This document shows positions 30,188 through 38,437 of a DNA stretch of 64,000 nt, in pieces. How positions within the stretch are numbered: position 1 is the first letter of the stretch; each line of letters opens with the position of its first letter. Where the stretch lies: assembly GCF_004569635.1 (NCBI RefSeq), contig NZ_SPOZ01000003.1, positions 62,001-126,000 on the forward strand, given 5' to 3'. Position numbers and translations under genes: made by a program. This stretch comes from Streptococcus sp. LYSM12. GTDB lineage: Bacteria; Bacillota; Bacilli; Lactobacillales; Streptococcaceae. Below the pieces are notes generated by a model. It did no database searches. It saw only the letters and a list, made by a program, of their open reading frames with translations, and had not been told where the DNA came from.

Positions 30188-31252
30188 ATGTTTGATAAGT
30201 ATGTAGTAACAGAGATAGAAAACCTAGTGTCTGAAAATAAAGAGCTATTTGAGCACCTGCATATGAAGAGAATATTTGTAACAGGTGCGACGGGCTTGAT
30301 TGGTTCGCAGATAGTCCTTGCTCTATTAATTGCCAATAGGAAGTACAATGTTGATATCCGCATTACAATTCTAGTTCGTTCCTTGTTGAAAGCACAAGCT
30401 GTTTTTGGAGATGACCTTGCTGAGCTTCAGGTGGTAGAAGGAGATGTGAGAGACAAGCTTCAGCTTGAAGAGTCTATTGATTACATCATCCACGGAGCAA
30501 GTGTGACGAATTCCTTGGAGTTTGTCCAAAAGCCAGTGGATACTATTTACACAGTAGTAGATGGTACCCGTAATATATTAGAAGTAGCTAAATTGCAACA
30601 GGTTAGAGGTTTTGTTTTTTTATCTTCGCTGGAAGTATATGGTTCTTTTGAGGGACAAAAAGATGTTTCGGAAGATGATTTTGGATATTTGAATCCTGCG
30701 AATGCTCGTAGTAGCTATTCAGAAGGGAAGCGTTTAGCGGAAAGTTTGTGTATATCGTATGCGACACAATACCAATTACCGATAAAAATTGCCAGATTGT
30801 GTCAAACGTTTGGACCTGGAGTGCATTATCAAGATAACCGAGTATTCGCACAATTTGCACGTTCAGTAATTGAAAAAAAAGACATAGTCCTGCATACAAG
30901 GGGAAGAACGGAGAGAAACTATTGCTCTATCAAAGATGCGATTGCAGGTATATTATACGTGTTGCTATTAGGGCAAAGTGAGGAAGTCTACAATGTGGCA
31001 AATGAAGATACCCTTATTTCGATTAAAGATATGGCGGAATTAGTCATTTCTCTTGATGAATCTTCCGCTACAAAAGTAGTATTTGATCTCCAAGATATTC
31101 AGAAGTTTGGCTATAACCCCGAGGTAAGGCTGAAATTGCTGACTGAAAAGTTAGAAAATCTGGGGTGGAAACCTACGGTTGATTTGTCGACTATGTTTAC
31201 TGGGTTGATTCAGTCTATGAAATGCAGTCGAGTGAGGCAAGATGAACAATAA
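30188..31252 (+). CDS. extended SDR NAD-dependent epimerase/dehydratase
   Basis: 354 aa. Rossmann motif VTGATGLIGS at 31-40, active-site Tyr/Lys in YSEGK at 177-181, Ser/Thr near 146. It is 2 bp after the cytidylyltransferase and overlaps the flippase by 11 bp, so it belongs to the same operon. It may reduce or epimerise the CDP-activated precursor or its phosphate form, as the SDR half of Bcs1 does in CDP-ribitol synthesis, but this protein is of the extended type, so a nucleotide-sugar epimerase is an equal possibility. Confidence 0.75.
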   Translation: MFDKYVVTEIENLVSENKELFEHLHMKRIFVTGATGLIGSQIVLALLIANRKYNVDIRITILVRSLLKAQAVFGDDLAELQVVEGDVRDKLQLEESIDYIIHGASVTNSLEFVQKPVDTIYTVVDGTRNILEVAKLQQVRGFVFLSSLEVYGSFEGQKDVSEDDFGYLNPANARSSYSEGKRLAESLCISYATQYQLPIKIARLCQTFGPGVHYQDNRVFAQFARSVIEKKDIVLHTRGRTERNYCSIKDAIAGILYVLLLGQSEEVYNVANEDTLISIKDMAELVISLDESSATKVVFDLQDIQKFGYNPEVRLKLLTEKLENLGWKPTVDLSTMFTGLIQSMKCSRVRQDEQ

Positions 31253-32657
31253 ACTAAAAAATGTATTAGTCAATTCGGGTTATGCGATCTTTTCCAATTT
31301 ATTAAGTATGTTTGTCTCAACATTGGTGATTTTAGTGTTGCCAAAGTTGATAGGAGTAGAAAGTTATGGCTACTGGCAGTTATACTTATTTTATGTGAGT
31401 TATGTCGGTTTTTTTCACTTTGGCTGGATTGATGGTATCTATTTAAAGTATGGTGGATCACATTTTGAGGATTTGGACGAAAGGAAGTTTTATTCGCAGT
31501 TTGTGATGTATATTCTTTTCCAATCTGTCATAGCTTTTTTAATCTTCATCTACGGTCTGGTTTATACTACAGATAGTGATAAACAATTTATTTTTGAACA
31601 ATTAGGCATTACATTGCTCTTAACGAATGTGCGCTTTTTTATCATCTATATCCTACAAACAACCAATCGTATCAAGCAAAGCTCAGCCATTACTATCTTA
31701 GATAGATTCCTATATGCAGTTTTGTTAATAGGCTTTATCCTAGTAGATATAAATCATTATCAAATGATGATTTATGTAGATGTTCTTGCGAGATTTATGT
31801 CATTACTATATGGTCTTTATCTATGTCGCTCTATTTTGTGTAAAAATTTGTCTTATTTTAAACTAGACTATTTTGAAGTGATTGACAATATTAAGGTTGG
31901 AAGTAATCTAATGCTGTCCAACGTAGCCAGTCTGCTGATTATTGGAACGGTACGTTTAGGGATTGAAAGACAATGGGATATTGCAACTTTTGGGAAAGTA
32001 TCATTGACTCTAAGTATTTCTAATCTCATGATGATTTTTATCAATGCAGTTGGTATTGTCATTTTTCCAATGTTAAAACGATTGGAGCGGGGCAAGTTAT
32101 CCATTTTGTATACAAGTTTACGAAATGTATTAATGCCGTTCATGTTAGGAATTTTGCTTCTCTACTACCCACTAAAATTAGTACTAGTAAACTGGCTTCC
32201 TCACTATATGGAAAGTATAAAGTACATGGTTCTCATTTTTCCAATGGCTATTTATGAGGGTAAAATGTCTTTACTTATTAACACCTATTTAAAAGCTTTG
32301 AGGATGGAAAAATACATTCTTAGAGTGAATATACGAACAGTTTGCTTAAGTTTGGTATTGACGCTATTGACGACTGTTGTATTCAAAAATTTAGATTTAG
32401 CGATAGTGAGCATAGTGGTTCTATTAGCTTTTAGATGCATAGTAGCAGAACAAGCAGTCGCAAGAGAACTAGAGATACATGTAAAAAGCGATATCTATTT
32501 TGAAGTGCTCCTGACAATGGTATTCATTGTGGCAGGCTGGTTTTTACCACCGATGATAGCGATTATTTTATACATCGTTTGCTATGGAGTATATTTATGG
32601 ATGAAAAAAGCTTCACTTCATGCTACAGTTAGGAATTTGAAACAATCGCTCTCATAA
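31242..32657 (+). CDS. wzx: Wzx-type oligosaccharide flippase
   Basis: 471 aa, about 12-14 membrane helices in the MATE/MOP arrangement, starting with a helix after NSGYAIFSNLLSMFV. It should move the undecaprenyl-PP repeat unit to the outer face for Wzy. Last gene of the cluster. No polysaccharide co-polymerase is encoded nearby. Confidence 0.85.
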   Translation: MNNKLKNVLVNSGYAIFSNLLSMFVSTLVILVLPKLIGVESYGYWQLYLFYVSYVGFFHFGWIDGIYLKYGGSHFEDLDERKFYSQFVMYILFQSVIAFLIFIYGLVYTTDSDKQFIFEQLGITLLLTNVRFFIIYILQTTNRIKQSSAITILDRFLYAVLLIGFILVDINHYQMMIYVDVLARFMSLLYGLYLCRSILCKNLSYFKLDYFEVIDNIKVGSNLMLSNVASLLIIGTVRLGIERQWDIATFGKVSLTLSISNLMMIFINAVGIVIFPMLKRLERGKLSILYTSLRNVLMPFMLGILLLYYPLKLVLVNWLPHYMESIKYMVLIFPMAIYEGKMSLLINTYLKALRMEKYILRVNIRTVCLSLVLTLLTTVVFKNLDLAIVSIVVLLAFRCIVAEQAVARELEIHVKSDIYFEVLLTMVFIVAGWFLPPMIAIILYIVCYGVYLWMKKASLHATVRNLKQSLS

Positions 32658-32755
32658 GAATTTGTTTTTAGTCTGTGTAACGGATTTTTCAAGCTTTGTT
32701 ACTATACTCTTCTTATGAGAGATGTTATCTACAAAAAGGGCTCTATCATATCTTT

Positions 32756-32862
32756 TATAGTCATTTCGTTTATCTTTTATTCTTTCGTTAACGCGCTTTG
32801 CCGTACTCTAGTACATCCTGCAGTTCGTTGCATAGTAATTAAAAGTAAACCAAAAGACTATA
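32756..32862 (+). repeat. RUP-like mobile repeat, 107 bp
   Basis: From TATAGTCATTTCG to AAAAGACTATA; intact termini, some internal differences (CTAGTACATCCTGCAG). Confidence 0.85.
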
Positions 32863-32972
32863 GCAACTACAGATATTATAGAGCCTTTTATGATAGTACA
32901 ATAGGGTATTTTTGTAAAAATATTTTCTGCTTGAAAGGGCTGGGGGAATGTTTCACAGCTTGTCCTGGAGGA

Positions 32973-33079
32973 GGTAAGTCATTTCGTTTATCTTTTATTC
33001 CTTCGTTAACGCGCTTTGCCGTACTCCAGTACAGCCTGCAGCTCCTTGCCTAGTACTAAAAGGAAACGAAAAGACTATA
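32973..33079 (+). repeat. RUP-like mobile repeat, 107 bp
   Basis: From GGTAAGTCATTTCG to AAAAGACTATA; the left terminus has decayed. Same orientation as the copy 110 bp upstream. Confidence 0.8.
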
Positions 33080-33182
33080 CAAAGCATGAATGAAAGCCTG
33101 GGCTTTTTACTCTGGTGGAGAGGTTTCACCTGGGCAAGGAGATATTGGCAAAAAGGATGATGTATCGATGTAAGGAGGAAGC

Positions 33183-33650
33183 ATGTCACGTAAAGAGCTG
33201 GTTACGTTAACCAATATGTGTTTAATTGAAGATAGCAAGGGAAACGTAGTAGTGCAGCGTAGGGATCCAAAGTTGTATCGTTGGTCTGGACTTGCATTCC
33301 CAGGAGGTCATGTTGAATTCGGAGAGAACTTTCATGACGCTGTGGTTCGAGAGGTTCAGGAAGAAACGGGACTGAGCATTGAATGCCCTCGGTTAGTTGG
33401 GCTCAAGCATTGGCCAGATAAAGACGGTCATCGCTATCTGGTCTTTCTTTACAAGGCAACAAGTTTTTCAGGTCAGCTTCAATCGAGTGAGGAGGGAGAA
33501 GTCTTCTGGTGTCCCAAAACAGATCTACCTCAGATGGAGCTAGCCTATGATCTCCTTGAAGTATTAAAGGTTATGGATGATCCGATACTTTCTGAATTCT
33601 TTTATACCCATAAAGGACTAAATGGAGAGTGGGATAAAAATTTTCGATAG
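33183..33650 (+). CDS. NUDIX hydrolase (8-oxo-dGTP diphosphatase-like)
   Basis: 155 aa. The NUDIX box GGHVEFGENFHDAVVREVQE continues as ETGL and fits GX5EX7REUXEEXGU. The streptococcal group with FPGGHVEFGE is usually annotated as MutT-type 8-oxo-dGTP hydrolase; the actual substrate is uncertain. SD AAGGAGG. It stands alone between repeats. Confidence 0.85.
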   Translation: MSRKELVTLTNMCLIEDSKGNVVVQRRDPKLYRWSGLAFPGGHVEFGENFHDAVVREVQEETGLSIECPRLVGLKHWPDKDGHRYLVFLYKATSFSGQLQSSEEGEVFWCPKTDLPQMELAYDLLEVLKVMDDPILSEFFYTHKGLNGEWDKNFR

Positions 33651-34267
33651 TAGAAAAAAGGCGAATAGAATGCCCTATTCCCTTTAGTGTTTTTGCTTAA
33701 AAATAAACACATAAAATTGATAGTAGAAAACGTGTAGCTGGGACTGGAAAAGAAAGTCAAATTCAACTACACGTTGCTTTTTGTAGTGGAAGCATGGTAG
33801 AATATTGTTCTCGTTGCATAGTCAACATGCCCTCTCATTTTAAGAGCAATCTCATACCCCAACAATAGTCCTTTGTTTTTCCCTTTGTATATCTATTATC
33901 TAATAGACTTGCAGGGGAGGGACAAGGGAAATTTATTTTCCTGCTAGCCAATACTCGTCAAAAATTAGTTTCTCCGGACCTTATTTTATAGGTTTTTCGT
34001 TTGCCTTGAGTACTAGGCAAGGAACTGTAGGCTGTACTAGAGTACGGCAAAGTGAGTTAATGAAGTAAACTAAACGACTAGACTTTGCTGAATTTCAGTT
34101 CAATCTTTGGATGAGAGAAGGCTAGCTTGGTTGTCCCTGATTACCAAATTTTCACAGTTGAGAATTGTGAAGCGAACCAAATTTTGATGTTGATTGAGCA
34201 TAAGATAAGAGTAAATGGAACATAGAGATAGTTTTTAGTATGAACAATGGCTGTATCTTTTTGATAT
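33651..34267. other. gene-free gap
   Basis: Contains a possible terminator hairpin (AACGTGTAG near 33729 pairing with CTACACGTT near 33766, then GCTTTTT) and one RUP-like copy. A short A+T-rich stretch leads to the ARG-box promoter. No gene seen. Confidence 0.5.
33987..34082 (-). repeat. RUP-like mobile repeat, shortened, inverted
   Basis: From TATAGGTTTTTCG to CTAAACGACTAGA, about 96 bp; an internal deletion near ATGAAGTAAACTAAACG removes the usual TAATAAAAGAT segment. Confidence 0.75.
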
Positions 34268-34321
34268 TAATGAATAAAAATACATTATTTGGTTGACAAA
34301 TGAATAAAAATACCATAAAAT
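34268..34321 (+). promoter_or_regulatory. promoter with two ARG boxes
   Basis: TTGACA 34293-34298, 17 bp, TAAAAT 34316-34321. Two copies of TGAATAAAAATAC lie at 34271-34283 (just upstream of -35) and 34301-34313 (filling the spacer), 30 bp apart. They closely resemble the Firmicutes ArgR/AhrC operator (CATGAATAAAAATTCAAG). Binding here would block RNA polymerase, so repression by arginine is expected. Confidence 0.7.
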
Positions 34322-34351
34322 AGACTTATATTGAATAGGGGAGAAAATAAA

Positions 34352-34378
34352 ATGAAAAAGATATGGGAAGTCCGATGA
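34352..34378 (+). CDS. putative leader peptide MKKIWEVR
   Basis: Eight codons and TGA with a well-placed GGGGAG SD (8-bp spacing), directly after the ARG-box promoter and 65 bp before the binding-protein gene. It may be a regulatory leader peptide or the relic of an earlier gene start. Confidence 0.3.
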   Translation: MKKIWEVR

Positions 34379-34443
34379 TATTGTCATAATACAATGTACA
34401 GAATAGTTAAAATAGTATAGCAAGATAGAAAAGGAGAAGCAAG

Positions 34444-35259
34444 ATGAAATGGATAAAAATAATGACGGGGATAGTAGCGATTGCAGCAGGGGTGACTTTA
34501 GCAGCATGTGGTTCCAGTAGCAAGGAGGTAGGAAAGGCACCTTTAGATAATATCAAAGAAAAAGGGACCTTGGTCGTTGCGACCAGCCCAGACTATGCAC
34601 CATTTGAATTCCAGACCTTGGTTGATGGGAAAAACAAGATTGTTGGGGCTGATATTTTAATGGCAGAAAAGATTGCTGAAAAATTAGGGGTCAGATTAGA
34701 AGTATCTTCAATGAGCTTTGACAATGTCTTAAATAGTATCCAAAATGGTAGGGCTGATATTGCAATTGCAGGGCTTTCTGTATCAGAAGATCGAATGAAA
34801 GTATTTGACTTTTCAGAACCTTACTATCATGTTCAGGATATTTTATTGGTCAAAAAAGATGTTGCGAGCAACTATAGTTCACTGGAGCGTCTAGTTGATA
34901 AAAAATTAGCCGTTCAAAAAGGATCCACCCAAGAAGTCTATGCGAAAGAACATTTGAAAGATACTGATATTATTTCGCTTACTCAGGTGGGGGAAGCGAT
35001 TAATGAGTTGAAATCGGGTCAGGTAGATGCTGTCTTGCTGGATTCTCCGGTGGCCTTGGGCTATGTCAGTCAAAACAAGGATCTTGCAATCGCAGAGGTG
35101 AGTTTCCCAGAAACTGATGCCAGTACAAAAGCAATTGTAATGCCAAAAGATAGTGGTAGTTTAAAAGAAGAAATCGATAAAATCGTTAAAGAATTGATTG
35201 AAACGGGCGAATATGAAAAGTATTTGAAAGAAGTTGCTAAGTTCACAGCAGTTGAATAG
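34444..35259 (+). CDS. amino-acid ABC transporter substrate-binding lipoprotein (probably arginine/basic)
   Basis: 271 aa. Lipoprotein signal with lipobox LAAC (Cys at residue 22), then a family-3 binding domain: VVATSPDYAPFEFQ, VGADILMAEKIAE, RADIAIAGLSVSEDR, DAVLLDSPVALGY. No permease or ATPase gene adjoins it, so it must share a transporter encoded elsewhere. The ARG boxes upstream suggest arginine (or histidine/arginine) as ligand, as for pneumococcal AbpA/AbpB; this is inference from regulation. SD AAGGAG. Confidence 0.85.
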   Translation: MKWIKIMTGIVAIAAGVTLAACGSSSKEVGKAPLDNIKEKGTLVVATSPDYAPFEFQTLVDGKNKIVGADILMAEKIAEKLGVRLEVSSMSFDNVLNSIQNGRADIAIAGLSVSEDRMKVFDFSEPYYHVQDILLVKKDVASNYSSLERLVDKKLAVQKGSTQEVYAKEHLKDTDIISLTQVGEAINELKSGQVDAVLLDSPVALGYVSQNKDLAIAEVSFPETDASTKAIVMPKDSGSLKEEIDKIVKELIETGEYEKYLKEVAKFTAVE

Positions 35260-35292
35260 TAGCCATAACCACTAGTGAAGACGGGTGGCTTG

Positions 35293-35398
35293 TATAGTCA
35301 TTTCGTTTATCTTTTATGACTTCGTTCACTCGTCTTGCTGTACTCCAGTACAGCCTGCAGCTCGTTGCCTAGTACTAAAAGTAAACTAAAAGACTATA
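35293..35398 (+). repeat. RUP-like mobile repeat, 106 bp
   Basis: From TATAGTCATTTCG to TAAAAGACTATA; both termini intact. It mixes features of the two subfamilies (CTTGCTGTACTCCAG with CAGCCTGCAGCTCGTTG). Confidence 0.85.
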
Positions 35399-35441
35399 CT
35401 TGACTCATACTTGTAACAACTGGCTTAAAGCTATAGAGAAA

Positions 35442-35468
35442 GACCCCCAATCTATTTAGATTGGGGTC
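35442..35468. terminator. bidirectional terminator-like hairpin
   Basis: GACCCCCAATCTA/TAGATTGGGGTC stem; lies between the converging binding-protein gene and glgB. T-rich tail is better on the minus strand (TCTTTCTCT). Confidence 0.6.
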
Positions 35469-35664
35469 TAGCATGACTGCTCCTATAACGTTTCTGGACT
35501 TTTGATGCTCTCTATCTCATAGCACCTACCAAGCTTGCCTATTGTAAAACGGCAAGGAAACAATAGCAACGTTCTAGCTCTGTGAACAGAAACATGCTTT
35601 TGGGATAGGGCTAGTGGATGAGGTGACTATGAATAGTGAGATCCTAAAAGGTAGTCCTAGTAAC

Positions 35665-37488
35665 CTAATTGCTACGTTTGAGATAATAGGTTGTAAGGCG
35701 TGGAATGGTGATACGGGCACCGTCTGTACCTGCAGTCAGGGTGAAATGTGCTGTCGGAATGGCATTTGAAGAAAAGACTAGCTGGTATTCAGCACCATTA
35801 GGTAGATCAAGTGACAAGCCGGAAACTTCTTGGTCGTTGAAATTGTTGACCACAAGGATTTCTTCATTGTCACTGTAACGGCAGAAAGCATAGCAATTCA
35901 TTTTTTCTGAAATGGTTGCCCATTTAAAGCCTTTTTCATGGGCTTGGTAGTCATATTTCCATAAGGCATCGTGTTTACGGTAGAATGTCGTGAGAGACTT
36001 CATCATTTGAGCAAATGATTGGTGGATTGGGAAGTCGAGTAGGTTCCAGTCCATCTGGGTATACTCATGCCATTCGCGGATATGTCCCCATTCATTTCCC
36101 ATAAAGAGCAGTTTTTTGCCAGGGTGGGCAAAGAAGTAGCTGTAGTAGGCACGTGCCAGGTGGAATTTATCTTCATAATCGCCATTCATCTTGTTGATAA
36201 TGGAGAGTTTACCATGGACGACTTCATCGTGTGACAGCGGCAGGAGGAACTGCTCGTTCGGATTGTAGTACATACCAAAGGTGATTTCATTCGAGTGGTG
36301 TTTGCGGTGAATAGAGGGGCGCTCCATGTGTTTAAGGGTATCATTCATCCAGCCTAAATCCCATTTCATATCAAAGCCAAGCCCGCCGTCTTCAAGTGTG
36401 TGCGTTACTTTGGGATAGCTGGATGAATCTTCTGCAATCATAACCACTCCCTTAAATTCCGTATGGATTAGGGCATTGACTCGCTTAATAAAGTCAATTG
36501 CGGCATGATTGACTTTATCATCGTCTGTTTCTCCCCGCCAATAGAGGAGGTACGAGAGGGCATCGACACGAATTCCGTCAAAATGAAATTCATGGAGCCA
36601 ATATTTGATATTAGAGAGGAGGAAAGAGCGGGTTATTCCTTTTCCAAGGTCAAAATTGGCAGTGCCCCATTGTTGATTTTCTCTATCCCCCTCCATTTCA
36701 TACTCGTAGAGCCAGCTACCATCAAATTGGTAGAGTCCGTGGTCGTCTTTACAGAAATGAAGCGGTACCCAGTCGAGGATAACCCCGATTCCAGCCTGGT
36801 GGCATTGGTCAATGAGGTATTTCAATTCATCAGGCTTACCATAGCGGCTGGTTGGACTATAGTAGCCGGTCACTTGATAACCCCAAGAAGCATCCAGTGG
36901 GTGTTCTGTAATCGGTAATAGCTCAATATGGGTAAACTGATGCTCTTTGACATAGTCGATGAGAAGTGGAGCGAGTTCTTTATAAGAATAAAAAGTATCT
37001 GTTGCGTCTGCTCCCACTAGTTTTTGTTTCCATGAGCCTACATGTAGTTCGTAGACAGAAAAAGGTTCTTCCCTGAAATCATAGTTAACCCTGTGAAACA
37101 TCCAGGTATTATCCTTGAATTTGTAGCGGGAATTGTAGGTGGTTGATGCGGTGTTAGGACGAAGCTGGCTAAAGAAAGCATAGGGATCTGCCTTATAGAG
37201 TTCCCTCCCCTCAGGGGTCACAATGAGGTACTTGTAGTTCTCGAGTGATTTTAGACCCTCTACATAGATCTGGAAGACACCTTCTTGTTCAAGCTGCATA
37301 GGGTGGGTCTTTTGCCAGCTATTAAAATCACCCACAAGAAAAACAGTCTGTGCATTAGGTGCAAAGACGCGAAACTCTGTACCAAGGATTTTATTACCTT
37401 TCTTGATAATGTGAGCCCCAAATTTTTCATAAAGACTGGTATGCTCACCAGTATGTAAGTAGTATAAATCAAGATTTGTGAACGTCAT
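35665..37488 (-). CDS. glgB: 1,4-alpha-glucan branching enzyme
   Basis: 607 aa from the ATG at 37488, which has an AAAGGAG SD; an upstream TTG in frame lies before the SD and is unlikely. It introduces alpha-1,6 branches into glycogen. N-terminal CBM48 (about 15-105), GH13 barrel with GIRVDALSYLLYW (nucleophile Asp), VMIAEDSS (acid Glu) and LPLSHDEVVHGK, and a C-terminal all-beta domain. It is separated from glgA by about 950 bp of repeats, unlike the usual glgBCDA order, but keeps the same orientation. Confidence 0.95.
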   Translation of the reverse strand: MTFTNLDLYYLHTGEHTSLYEKFGAHIIKKGNKILGTEFRVFAPNAQTVFLVGDFNSWQKTHPMQLEQEGVFQIYVEGLKSLENYKYLIVTPEGRELYKADPYAFFSQLRPNTASTTYNSRYKFKDNTWMFHRVNYDFREEPFSVYELHVGSWKQKLVGADATDTFYSYKELAPLLIDYVKEHQFTHIELLPITEHPLDASWGYQVTGYYSPTSRYGKPDELKYLIDQCHQAGIGVILDWVPLHFCKDDHGLYQFDGSWLYEYEMEGDRENQQWGTANFDLGKGITRSFLLSNIKYWLHEFHFDGIRVDALSYLLYWRGETDDDKVNHAAIDFIKRVNALIHTEFKGVVMIAEDSSSYPKVTHTLEDGGLGFDMKWDLGWMNDTLKHMERPSIHRKHHSNEITFGMYYNPNEQFLLPLSHDEVVHGKLSIINKMNGDYEDKFHLARAYYSYFFAHPGKKLLFMGNEWGHIREWHEYTQMDWNLLDFPIHQSFAQMMKSLTTFYRKHDALWKYDYQAHEKGFKWATISEKMNCYAFCRYSDNEEILVVNNFNDQEVSGLSLDLPNGAEYQLVFSSNAIPTAHFTLTAGTDGARITIPRLTTYYLKRSN

Positions 37489-38090
37489 ACATTCTCCTTT
37501 CACCAAGATATGAGGGCGTTTGACACGAGTTTCACTCGTTTTATTTTCTACCTTTAACAGTATAGCAAGACTGTTAAAGCGAGCAAGGCAAAAATAGGAG
37601 TTTTGACGAAGAAACTTTAGTTTCCAGAAAAAACTATCCCTAAAGGCAGCCGTATCCGTAAGCGAACCTAGTTTCGCAACGTCTTCGTTTCTTTTTTGCC
37701 CAGCTCGTAGCCCGAGTTCAATTACATCAAGCTACAAAGCCCGTCAAAAACTCAAAGCAAAAATAGAAAATCTGACGCAGAGTTACCAAACTCTAGGAAG
37801 ATTTCTCTTTTTTGCACAGAGTTTAGGGCGAGTTCAATTACATCAAGCTACAAAGCCCGTAAAAAACTCAAAGCAAAAATAGGCGGCCGAACAGAAGCAG
37901 AATGCTTCGTGGTGAGCCCCTGCGAAGCTAGCTAGGTTAGTCCCAAACAGAAGAGTAGGGAATAGCCAGTAGCTACCGCTAAGCGGTCGAACAGAAGTGA
38001 CTTGTAACTTCGTCTAGCTCCCCCCCAAGCAGCCTCAGCCTGCAATAGCTACAGAAAGGTTGACAAAAAATTACATGAGAGATTGCAGTC
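37489..38090. repeat. modular hairpin repeat region 1
   Basis: No gene. Successive hairpins share a frame but not stem sequence: ACGAGT/ACTCGT (37525-37539), CTTTAACAGT/ACTGTTAAAG (37552-37579), GAAACT/AGTTTC (37611-37624), GCGAA/TTCGC (37662-37677), AGAGTT/AACTCT (37779-37794), GAAG/CTTC within GAACAGAAG...CTTCGT (near 37894), and GAAGT/ACTTC (near 37990). Linkers recur: AAAATAGGA, TGACG, CTAGGAA, GTTCAATTACATCAAG, TACAAAGCCCGT. The same modules occur at 46.6 and 53.8 kb. Confidence 0.75.
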
Positions 38091-38273
38091 ATTTTTTACT
38101 GACCTTGCTTTCTATTTTTTAAGCTCGGGTAGAAATAGTCGCTCCCCTAACTAAAGGTAAGTTGTATTTATAATCAGTTACAACTGCAATCGCTAGGGCT
38201 TTTAGGGCTTCCAGTTTGAACGCAATTCACCGATTTAAGCTGATGAAGTATGTTTTTAAGTTTTGCAGTGTAT

Positions 38274-38380
38274 TGTAGCCGTTTCGTTTATTTTTAGTAC
38301 TAGGCAACGAGTCGCAGGTAGTACTGAAGTACAGCAATACGAGTGAACGAAGGAATAAAAATATAAACGAAATGACTATA
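38274..38380 (-). repeat. RUP-like mobile repeat, 107 bp, inverted
   Basis: From TGTAGCCGTTTCG to GAAATGACTATA; CCTGCGACTCGTTG subfamily, nearly identical to the copies at 4738 and 16049. Confidence 0.85.
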
Positions 38381-38391
38381 GAAAATGATGA

Positions 38392-38417
38392 GGTTGGGGC
38401 AGACTTACCCCAACCCT
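38392..38417 (-). terminator. glgA terminator
   Basis: GGTTGGGG/CCCCAACC stem with an 8-nt loop, followed on the minus strand by TCATCATTTTCT; 20 bp after the glgA stop. Confidence 0.7.
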
Positions 38418-38437
38418 TGCATGATGAATAAATAGGA

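Noticed and set aside
19960..32657. Standard serotype capsule locus
   Set aside because: No wzh-wzd-wze genes and no usual flanking genes; the gene set fits a teichoic-acid-like polymer better.
33729..33780. Functional RNA gene
   Set aside because: Only one long-loop hairpin with a short T-run is visible; a weak terminator explains it.
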